From Candidatus Eiseniibacteriota bacterium (GTDB lineage Bacteria; Eisenbacteria; RBG-16-71-46; CAIMUX01; WJJG01), in the NCBI GenBank assembly GCA_016867695.1, contig VGIY01000158.1:1-6263 (forward strand): a stretch of 6,263 bases of DNA, given 5' to 3'. A program made the position numbers and the translations under genes. This document shows positions 1 through 5,910 of this stretch, piece by piece. Each line of letters starts with the position of its first letter. Within the stretch, counting starts at the first letter, position 1. Under the pieces are notes generated by a model. The model had not been told where the DNA came from and ran no database searches. It saw only the letters and a program-made list of their open reading frames with translations.

Positions 1-2226
1 CTGCCCTTCTACGCTGGCGGGCTCGGAGTCCTGGCCGGGGACCACCTGAAGTCGGCCTCGGAGCTGGGGCTGCCGATGGTCGGGGTCGGGCTCATCTACC
101 GGTACGGCTACTTCCACCAGCACCTCGACCGCGACGGCATGCAGATGGAGACCTACCGCGAGCTGCACTTCTCCGGCCTGCCGCTGCAGATCATGCGCGC
201 CGCAGACGGCACGCCCCGCCTGATCGAGATCGCCATCGAGAACCGCCGGGTCCACGCGCGCGTCTGGCGCGTCCAGGTCGGCCGGATTCCGCTCTTCCTG
301 CTGGACACCGACATCTCCGAGAACGAGCCCCAGGACCGGCGCATCACTCACTACCTCTACGACGGCGACCCCGACGTGCGCCTGCGCCAGGAGATCATCC
401 TCGGCGTTGGCGGGCTGCGCGCCCTGGAGGCGGAGGACGTCCCCCCGACGGTCTGCCACCTCAACGAGGGCCACTCGGCCTTCCTGACCCTCGAGCGCAT
501 CGCCTCGCTGATGGAGCGCCACGGACTGACCTTCGCCGAGGCGAGCGAGATCGTCGCCGCCAGCACCGTCTTCACGACGCATACGCCCGTCCCCGCCGGC
601 AACGAGGTCTTCGCCCCGGGGCTGGTCCTGCGCTACCTGCGCCCGCTCTGCCAGCGGCTGCAGCTCAGCGAGCACGACTTCCTCGGCCTTGGGCGCGTCC
701 GCCCCGAGGACGGCAACGAGCCTTTCAGCACGACCGTTCTGGCGCTGCGCCTCTCCGCCTTCTGCAACGGCGTCAGCCGGCTGCACGGCCAGGTCGCCCG
801 CTCGATGTGGCGCGGTCTCTGGCCCGAGACGCCCGACAACGAGATCCCGATCACGCACATCACCAACGGCGTGCACATCGCCTCCTGGCACTCGGAGGAA
901 GTCTCGCGCCTGCTCGACCGCTATCTCGGACCCGACTGGCGCGAGAATCCGGTCGACCAGAAGGTCTGGCAGCGGGTGACCTCGATCCCCGACACCGAGC
1001 TCTGGCGGGCGCGCGAGCGGCTGCGCACGAGCCTGGTCGGAGACGCCCGCCAGCGCCTGCGCGAGCAGCTCCAGCGGCGGGGCGCCCACGCCGGCGCGGG
1101 GGAAGAGGTCAACGAGATCCTCGACCCCGACGCGCTGACGATCTGCTTCGCCCGGCGCTTCGCGACCTACAAGCGCGCCGCGCTGCTCTTCCGCGACAGG
1201 GATCGCCTGGCGCGGATCGTCCAGAACCCCGACCGGCCCGTGCAGTTCATCTTCGCCGGAAAGGCCCACCCCAAGGACCAGCCGGGAAAGGAACTGATCC
1301 GCGCCATCGTCAAGACCGCCGAGCTGCCCGAGTTCCGCCGGCACGTCGTCTTCCTCGAGGACTACGACATCCGCCTGGCCCGCACGATGGTGCGCGGCGC
1401 CGACGTCTGGCTGAACACGCCCCGGCGCCCCCTTGAGGCCAGCGGCACGAGCGGGATGAAAGCGGCCGCCAACGGAGCGCTCAATCTCTCGGTGCTCGAC
1501 GGCTGGTGGTGCGAGGCCTACATGGGCGAGAACGGCTGGGCCATCGGCAACGGCCAGGCCCACGCCGACGTGGAGTACCAGGACCGCGCCGAGAGCGAGG
1601 CGCTCTACAACCTGCTGGAGCAGGTCGTCGTGCCGATGTTCTACGACCGCTCCGGAAACGGCCTGCCCCGGGAGTGGCTGCGCCGCGTCAAGGCCTCGCT
1701 GCTGACGATCTGCCCGGTCTTCAACACGAACCGCGCCGCCGAGGAGTACACGCGGCTCTTCTACATCCCGGCGCTGGTCAACTGGAACTGCCTGCTGGCC
1801 GACGACATGGCGCGCGCGCGGCGCATCGCCCAGTGGAAGGCGGCCCTGCGGCTGAAGTGGAACGCCGTGCAGATCCTCGACGTCCAGAGCGCCTCGGGGG
1901 TCGACCTGGCCGTCGGCGATCGCCTGACGGTGCGCGCCGAGGTCGTCCTCGGCCTGGTCTCCCCCGATGACGTCAACGTGGAGATCTTCTACGGCACCCT
2001 CGAGGACGGCCGCCTGACGAACGGCCGCGCGTCGCTGATGGCCGTCTCGCGTTCGGAGAACGGCGCCTACGAGTACACGGGAGTCGTCAACTGCCACACC
2101 AGCGGCCACTTCGGCTACTCCGTGCGCGTGACCCCCCGCTCCACGGGCCTCGAGGACGCCTTCGACCGCGAGCTGATCGCCTGGTGGAACGCCAGCGTGC
2201 GCCGCCCCGGCGTCCTCGTGCCCTAG
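1..2226 (+). CDS. glgP: Short-form alpha-glucan (glycogen/maltodextrin) phosphorylase, 5'-truncated by the window edge
   Basis: This cytoplasmic PLP enzyme (GT35) releases glucose-1-phosphate from alpha-1,4-glucans using phosphate. The frame is open from base 1, and the residues before the first ATG (76) are conserved family sequence (YAGGLGVLAGDHLKSAS), so ATG 76 is not the start. By comparison with the family (about 820-860 aa) roughly 110-120 N-terminal residues, including the DUF3417-type region, are missing; 741 remain. Family motifs occur in order: CHLNEGHSAF, TTHTPVPAGNEVF, ITHITNGVHIASW, RRFATYKRAALLF, IFAGKAHPKDQPGK and LNTPRRPLEASGTSGMKAA. The PLP-binding lysine is the AAA codon at 1459-1461. 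The last ~110 residues form the beta-rich tail typical of short-form (TIGR02094-like) enzymes rather than the long GlgP/MalP type, and no frameshift is visible. Family membership is seen directly; the preferred substrate (glycogen or maltodextrin) is not decided by the sequence. Confidence 0.96.
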   Translation: MPFYAGGLGVLAGDHLKSASELGLPMVGVGLIYRYGYFHQHLDRDGMQMETYRELHFSGLPLQIMRAADGTPRLIEIAIENRRVHARVWRVQVGRIPLFLLDTDISENEPQDRRITHYLYDGDPDVRLRQEIILGVGGLRALEAEDVPPTVCHLNEGHSAFLTLERIASLMERHGLTFAEASEIVAASTVFTTHTPVPAGNEVFAPGLVLRYLRPLCQRLQLSEHDFLGLGRVRPEDGNEPFSTTVLALRLSAFCNGVSRLHGQVARSMWRGLWPETPDNEIPITHITNGVHIASWHSEEVSRLLDRYLGPDWRENPVDQKVWQRVTSIPDTELWRARERLRTSLVGDARQRLREQLQRRGAHAGAGEEVNEILDPDALTICFARRFATYKRAALLFRDRDRLARIVQNPDRPVQFIFAGKAHPKDQPGKELIRAIVKTAELPEFRRHVVFLEDYDIRLARTMVRGADVWLNTPRRPLEASGTSGMKAAANGALNLSVLDGWWCEAYMGENGWAIGNGQAHADVEYQDRAESEALYNLLEQVVVPMFYDRSGNGLPREWLRRVKASLLTICPVFNTNRAAEEYTRLFYIPALVNWNCLLADDMARARRIAQWKAALRLKWNAVQILDVQSASGVDLAVGDRLTVRAEVVLGLVSPDDVNVEIFYGTLEDGRLTNGRASLMAVSRSENGAYEYTGVVNCHTSGHFGYSVRVTPRSTGLEDAFDRELIAWWNASVRRPGVLVP

Positions 2227-2271
2227 CCCGGCGCGCCCTGAGGTTGCCCGGCCCGACCCGCCTGGGCTAGG
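2222..2271 (+). terminator. 8-bp inverted repeat over the glgP stop; possible weak terminator
   Basis: CCTAGCCC (2222-2229, containing the TAG stop) is perfectly complementary to GGGCTAGG (2264-2271), with a 34-base GC-rich spacer. The 3' arm is followed by ATCTTCCCTT, a poor T-tract. It could be a weak or Rho-assisted terminator for the phosphorylase transcript. Its 3' arm also overlaps the candidate -10 box of the next gene. The long loop makes a classic intrinsic terminator unlikely. Confidence 0.25.
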
Positions 2272-2273
2272 AT
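2244..2273 (+). promoter_or_regulatory. Candidate sigma70-like promoter for the aminotransferase gene
   Basis: TTGCCC (2244-2249) and TAGGAT (2268-2273) are separated by 18 bases. This matches 4 of 6 consensus bases in each box, and the region lies about 65 bases before the ATG at 2337. TAGGATCTT is the only AT-richer stretch in this otherwise GC-saturated gap. The assignment rests on box similarity and position only. Confidence 0.3.
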
Positions 2274-2326
2274 CTTCCCTTCGCGCCCGCGCGCGCCGCC
2301 CCGCCGGCGCGCCCCTCGCGCGTGAG

Positions 2327-2333
2327 AGGAGGT
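2327..2333 (+). promoter_or_regulatory. Shine-Dalgarno sequence that decides the aminotransferase start
   Basis: AGGAGGT is a full-strength ribosome binding site. It ends four bases before ATG 2337. The in-frame GTG at 2322 lies upstream of this site and cannot use it, so the five extra residues it would add are not real. The next ATG (2352) lies 18 bases after the site, which is too far, and the family's usual N-terminus begins at the 2337 ATG. Confidence 0.85.
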
Positions 2334-2336
2334 CGC

Positions 2337-3527
2337 ATGCTGGCGGAGCGGATGAAGAGCGTGAAGCCCTCCCCGACGCTCGTCGTGAGCGCCAGGGCGG
2401 CGGAGCTGGCGCGCCAGGGCGTCGACGTCGTCAACTTCAGCGTCGGCGAGCCCGACTTCCCCACCCCGCAGGCGATCAAGCAGGCCGGCATCCGCGCCAT
2501 CGAGCAGGACTTCACGCGCTACACCGCCTCGAGCGGCATCCCCGACCTGCGCCGCGCCATCTGCGACAAGCTGCGCCGCGACAACGGCCTCGACTACTCC
2601 CCCGACGAGGTCATCGTCTCCTCCGGCGCCAAGCAGTGCCTCTTCAATCTGGCGCTGGCGATGTTCGCTCCGGGCGACGAGGTCATCCTCCCCGCCCCCT
2701 GCTGGGTCTCCTACGAGCCCCAGGTCGCGCTTCCGGGGGCCGCACCGGTCCTGATCGAGGCGCGCCGGGAGAACGGCTTCCGCGTCACCCCCGAGCAGCT
2801 GCGCGGCGCGCTCAGCCCCCGAACGAAGGCGCTGATCCTCAACAGCCCCTCCAACCCGACCGGCGCCGCCTACACGCGGGAGCAACTCGCCGGCCTGGCC
2901 GCGGTGCTCGAGCCGACGCGGGTCTTCGTCGTGGCCGACGAGATCTACGAGAAGATCGTCTACGACGGCTTCGTCTTCACCAGCTTCGCCGCCCTGGGAC
3001 CGCAGTGGAAGGATCGCTGCCTGGTCGTCAACGGGGTCTCGAAGAGCTACGCGATGACCGGCTGGCGCATCGGCTACGCGGCCGGCCCGCGGGCGGTGAT
3101 CGGCGCCATGGGCAAGATCCAGGACCACAGCACCTCGAACGCGAACTCGATCGCGCAGCTGGCGGCCCTGGAGGCGATCCGCGGCCCGCAGGAGGAGGTC
3201 GAGGCGATGCGCCGGGCCTTCCAGGAGCGGCGCGACCTGATGCTCGACTGGATGGGGCGGATCCCCGGCGTCGCCTGCCCCAGGCCGCAGGGCGCCTTCT
3301 ACCTCTTCGCCGACTGGCGGGCCTATCTCGGCCGCCGGGCGGGAGGGGCCGCGGTGGCGAGTTGCATCGACTTGGCGAACTACCTGCTCGACGAGGCGAG
3401 GGTCGCCGTCGTCCCCGGCGCCGGCTTCTGCGCGCCCGGCCACCTGCGCTTCTCCTACGCCACCTCGCCGGAGAGGATCGCCGAGGGCATGCGCCGCGTC
3501 CTGGAGGCGGCCGAGCGTCTGGACTGA
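2337..3527 (+). CDS. Pyridoxal-phosphate class I aminotransferase, aspartate aminotransferase type
   Basis: This cytoplasmic fold-type I PLP enzyme of 396 aa has the normal length for the family. It most likely moves the amino group between aspartate and 2-oxoglutarate; some close relatives also use prephenate or other keto acids. The N-terminus (MLAERMKSVKPSPTL, then GEPDFPTP) is typical of the aspartate aminotransferase Ib/Ic subgroup. Visible active-site elements are Asn173 in SNPTG, Asp201 and Tyr204 in ADEIYEK, the Schiff-base Lys236 in SKSYAMTGWRIGY, and the carboxylate-binding Arg371 in HLRFSYA. The segment STSNANSIAQ replaces the more frequent STSNPTSIAQ. The start is fixed by the AGGAGGT site just upstream. 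The gene may be transcribed separately from the phosphorylase, or run into the next gene 54 bases downstream. The aspartate preference is inferred from overall similarity. No symbol is given because aspC, aatA and similar names cannot be told apart here. Confidence 0.93.
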   Translation: MLAERMKSVKPSPTLVVSARAAELARQGVDVVNFSVGEPDFPTPQAIKQAGIRAIEQDFTRYTASSGIPDLRRAICDKLRRDNGLDYSPDEVIVSSGAKQCLFNLALAMFAPGDEVILPAPCWVSYEPQVALPGAAPVLIEARRENGFRVTPEQLRGALSPRTKALILNSPSNPTGAAYTREQLAGLAAVLEPTRVFVVADEIYEKIVYDGFVFTSFAALGPQWKDRCLVVNGVSKSYAMTGWRIGYAAGPRAVIGAMGKIQDHSTSNANSIAQLAALEAIRGPQEEVEAMRRAFQERRDLMLDWMGRIPGVACPRPQGAFYLFADWRAYLGRRAGGAAVASCIDLANYLLDEARVAVVPGAGFCAPGHLRFSYATSPERIAEGMRRVLEAAERLD

Positions 3528-3532
3528 GGTCG

Positions 3533-3557
3533 CGGGCGCGGGCGGACGCCCCGCCCG
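3533..3557 (+). other. Stable all-GC hairpin between the aminotransferase and the Lon-like gene
   Basis: CGGGCG (3533-3538) pairs with CGCCCG (3552-3557), and GGGC (3540-3543) pairs with GCCC (3548-3551) around a GGAC loop. One C (3539) is bulged, giving ten G-C pairs in 25 bases. No T-tract follows, so it is not a canonical intrinsic terminator. It could stabilise mRNA ends, slow polymerase, or simply reflect base composition. Confidence 0.3.
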
Positions 3558-3581
3558 GCGCCTCGGGGGAGCGGGCAGGGC

Positions 3582-5753
3582 GTGCAGGAACGGCTCGACA
3601 TCCTGGCCCTGGAGCGCGAGTTCGATCGCCTGCGCCGTTTCCTGGCGCAGGAGGGATTGCCGCTGGCGCGCGCCGTCGCGATCGCCCGCTTCGCCGCCGC
3701 CCTGCCGGACTGGTTCCAGGGGCGCGCCTACTACCTGGCGGAGCTGAGCGGCGACGCCCGCGAGGCCTTCGCGCCGGCGCGCGCGCAGACTCGCGATCCC
3801 CGGCTCCTCGATCTCCTACTGCGCGCCGAGGAAACCCTCGAGATCGCCCCGGCGGGCGGCATCGCGCCGCGGCGGGCCCGGCCCGAGCCCGATGATCCCC
3901 CGGGCACGGAGCAACAGACGCCGCACCCTTGCCCCCGCTTCCAGTCGCATGTCGAGGTGCCGCTGGTCCAACTCCTCCCGGAGACAAGCCTCACCCCCGC
4001 CGATCCGGGGGCCGTCGGCGTGATCGCCCGCGTGACGGTCGTGCCCGCCGCCGGAGTCCGCGGCCCGCGCATCGAGTGGCACAACCGGCGGGCCGCCGAG
4101 CCCGCGGGGGACCTGCGCTCGCTGCAGGATGTCGGCGCCGACGCGCTCCTGGCCGCTCGCCAGGCCCTCCGGGCCGATGAGGCCCGCGCGACCGCGCGGG
4201 ACAGGATCGCCGCCCGGCTGGAGCGCCTACTGGTCGGCGGGGACGAGGCCCGGACGCGGCGGCTCGGGTTCCGACTCTCGCTGCCGGAGAAGTCGATCCC
4301 GGTGGCCGGTGACTCGATCGGCCTCGGCCTGGCCGTGGCCTTCGCGGGCGTGCTGCGCGGCCTGCTGAGGCGCGGTCATGGATTCCGTCCCCGCGCCGAC
4401 GTCGCCTGGACGGGGCGAGTGCTGCCCTCGGGCCGCGTGCTCGAGGTCGACCCGCGCACGCTGGAGACCAAGATCCGCGCTGCCCGCTCCGCCGGCCTGC
4501 GGGCGCTGGTCGTGCCTGCAAGCATGGCTTCCAGCGCGCGCGCCGTCGCCGCCGCCGAGAACTGCCCTCTGGAGATCCAGGGCCTGGACGAGGTGTCCGC
4601 GGCGATCGGTCGCCCCGAGATCGTCGAGCCCTGGCGGCTGCCGGCCGACCTCGTCGAATCGTGCACCCGCCGCAGGCTGCACCTGGCGCTCCAGGGCGCG
4701 GCGCTGGCCGTCCTGGCGGTCCTGCTCCTCTACCACATCCCGCCCAGGCCGCAGCGCGTCGCGATCGATGGACCCGCCATGGCGCTGCGGGTCCAGTACC
4801 AGGGGCTCTGGCCGTCGCGGCTCCTCAAGCTGGACGCCGCACCGATGTTTGCCGCCCTGGTAGGCGATCTCGACGGGGACGCGCCCGGCGCCCGACGGAT
4901 CGTCTACGCGACGGGCCGCAGCGGCTCCACCCCGAGGCCCGGGCGGCTCGCCGTCTTCGATCCGGTACGATGGCGGCCGGTGTGGTCGGACACGATCCGG
5001 ACATCCGGCCTGCCCTACGAGCCCAGGACGCTCCTGACCGACGGGCTCTATTCGACGAAAGTCGGCTGGTGCGGAGACCTGGACGGGGACGGCCGCGCCG
5101 AGATCCTCCTCGCCGCGGCGCTCAACCCCCACGCCGCGACCTTCCTCTGGTTCTACGACGGCCTGCGGGGCCGCGCGTCGGGCCTCTATCATCACGGCCA
5201 CATCGAGTTCCTCGAGGTGGCCGATCTCGATCGCGACGGGACCCCGGAGATCGTCCTCGCCGGGCTCCACGGCCCGACCCGGGGCATCTCGATTGCCGCG
5301 CTGCACCCGGATCAGATGCGGCCCTGCGACGACGCGCCGCCGCCGCTGCCCCGCCCCGAGGCGCCCGATTGGGATCCGCTGCGCCAGCCCTGCCTCTTCC
5401 ACCTGGTCGCTCCGGCGATGCGCGGACTGGAGGAGCTGCACGGACGCCGGGACCTCGGCACGATCGGCCGGCCCTCGCTTGACATCCTCGATCCTCCGGA
5501 CAGCCCGCGGCGCATCTCCTTCGCCATCAGCGTGCTCGACCATCCCCGGCCGATGACCGACTACATCCTCACCTGCGACCACGATGGGTGGCCGATCGCC
5601 CTGACCGCCAACGCCTACTTCCGCGACCGGGTGGCGGACCTGCGGCGCCGGGGTATCGCGCGCATCGACTTCGGCTCCGACTCGCTGCTGGCCGCCTGGC
5701 GGGGCACCTTCCGCACCCGGCCCTACATCCAGAACGACTGGCCCGACCCGTAG
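3582..5753 (+). CDS. Membrane protein with a Lon-like (S16) Ser-Lys protease domain, one TM helix and FG-GAP/VCBS-like outer domain
   Basis: I recognise the parts of this 723-aa protein but not a named family. Residues 1-90 are helical and leucine/arginine-rich with no signal peptide, and 91-120 form a Pro-rich linker. Residues ~144-343 match the Lon proteolytic domain: AGDLRSLQDVGADALLAARQ resembles the Lon TGxLGxVMxES helix, VAGDSIGLG carries the candidate nucleophile Ser245, RADVAWTG is nearly as in Lon, and ETKIRAARSAGL carries Lys297 aligned with the catalytic Lys (E. coli Lon K722). There is no Walker A/AAA+ module. After Arg363-365, residues 366-386 form one hydrophobic helix; the positive-inside rule puts the protease domain in the cytoplasm and the C-terminus outside. 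Residues 427-561 hold three DxDxD(G) loops (Asp429, Asp499, Asp548) followed by hydrophobic strands, as in FG-GAP/VCBS propellers; 666-669 (DHDG) may be a degenerate fourth. The GTG start is the only start codon in frame after the TGA at 3525; GGGGGAG (3565-3571) is a weak, distant RBS. Substrate and role are unknown. Confidence 0.85.
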   Translation: MQERLDILALEREFDRLRRFLAQEGLPLARAVAIARFAAALPDWFQGRAYYLAELSGDAREAFAPARAQTRDPRLLDLLLRAEETLEIAPAGGIAPRRARPEPDDPPGTEQQTPHPCPRFQSHVEVPLVQLLPETSLTPADPGAVGVIARVTVVPAAGVRGPRIEWHNRRAAEPAGDLRSLQDVGADALLAARQALRADEARATARDRIAARLERLLVGGDEARTRRLGFRLSLPEKSIPVAGDSIGLGLAVAFAGVLRGLLRRGHGFRPRADVAWTGRVLPSGRVLEVDPRTLETKIRAARSAGLRALVVPASMASSARAVAAAENCPLEIQGLDEVSAAIGRPEIVEPWRLPADLVESCTRRRLHLALQGAALAVLAVLLLYHIPPRPQRVAIDGPAMALRVQYQGLWPSRLLKLDAAPMFAALVGDLDGDAPGARRIVYATGRSGSTPRPGRLAVFDPVRWRPVWSDTIRTSGLPYEPRTLLTDGLYSTKVGWCGDLDGDGRAEILLAAALNPHAATFLWFYDGLRGRASGLYHHGHIEFLEVADLDRDGTPEIVLAGLHGPTRGISIAALHPDQMRPCDDAPPPLPRPEAPDWDPLRQPCLFHLVAPAMRGLEELHGRRDLGTIGRPSLDILDPPDSPRRISFAISVLDHPRPMTDYILTCDHDGWPIALTANAYFRDRVADLRRRGIARIDFGSDSLLAAWRGTFRTRPYIQNDWPDP

Positions 5754-5761
5754 GCTGGCCC

Positions 5762-5845
5762 GCGCGCCGGCCCGCCCCGGTCCCCTTCGGGCGCACCTCC
5801 GGAGCGGCGCGCCGGCCCGCCCCCCCCTCGGGCGCACATCCGGAG
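5762..5845 (+). repeat. Two imperfect tandem GC-rich direct repeats (period 45 bp, second copy shorter)
   Basis: Copy A (5762-5804) and copy B (5807-5845) share GCGCGCCGGCCCGCCCC, then CGGGCGCAC, then TCCGGAG. Copy B lacks four bases in the middle, where A has GGTCCCCTT and B has a C-run. Within each copy GCCCG can pair with CGGGC (5770-5774 with 5788-5792; 5815-5819 with 5829-5833), so the potential small hairpin is retained despite the deletion. They lie directly after the stop of the Lon-like gene and may act at its transcript end, or be a slippage duplication. Confidence 0.7.
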
Positions 5846-5873
5846 TTGCGCGTCCATCAAAATCATGTATTAT
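5846..5873 (+). promoter_or_regulatory. Probable sigma70-like promoter of the Rrf2 regulator gene
   Basis: TTGCGC (5846-5851) and TATTAT (5868-5873, 5 of 6 consensus bases) are separated by 16 bases. They sit at the start of the only clearly AT-rich stretch of the window (about 5853-5895). Transcription would begin near 5880 and give a leader of about 30 bases. The -10 box is convincing; the -35 box matches only TTG. Confidence 0.5.
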
Positions 5874-5900
5874 GACTCCGTTTTCTGGAAATAGACTCGG
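5863..5900 (+). promoter_or_regulatory. Candidate operator elements around the Rrf2 promoter
   Basis: The inverted repeat TCAT-N5-ATGA (5863-5875) covers the -10 box. GACTC occurs at 5874-5878 and again at 5894-5898, exactly 20 bases apart, within the similar ATGACTCCG and ATAGACTCGG. Rrf2 regulators often control their own promoters through AT-rich dyads, so autoregulation is plausible. No match to a specific known IscR, NsrR or RirA box is claimed. Confidence 0.3.
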
Positions 5901-5907
5901 GGAGGGG
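5899..5907 (+). promoter_or_regulatory. Shine-Dalgarno sequence of the Rrf2 gene
   Basis: GGGGAGGGG lies three bases before ATG 5911; the core GGAGG (5901-5905) leaves a five-base spacer. It supports ATG 5911, which also gives the usual Rrf2 N-terminus. Confidence 0.7.
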
Positions 5908-5910
5908 CTC

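Noticed and set aside
76..78. ATG 76 as the start of the phosphorylase
   Set aside because: The frame is open to base 1 and the upstream residues are conserved core sequence of the family, so the true start is outside the window.
2322..2324. GTG 2322 as the start of the aminotransferase
   Set aside because: The Shine-Dalgarno sequence lies downstream of it and serves ATG 2337.
2223..3443. Long minus-strand open frame (406 codons) opposite the aminotransferase
   Set aside because: It is a shadow of a real GC-rich gene: its translation is low-complexity (Ala/Gly/Arg/Asp-rich), shows no family motif, and the + strand has a complete active-site set and a strong RBS.
2636..3895. Overlapping + strand frame of 419 codons across the aminotransferase and the start of the next gene
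   Set aside because: Frame-shifted shadow with Arg/Gly/Pro-rich low-complexity translation. It crosses a well-supported gene end and start.
3582..5753. Full ATP-dependent Lon protease
   Set aside because: No Walker A or B motifs or AAA+ region are present; only the proteolytic-type domain can be recognised.
5806..5813. GGCGCGCC palindrome as a regulatory site
   Set aside because: Short GC palindromes are expected by chance in DNA of this composition, and this one falls at the junction of the two direct repeats.
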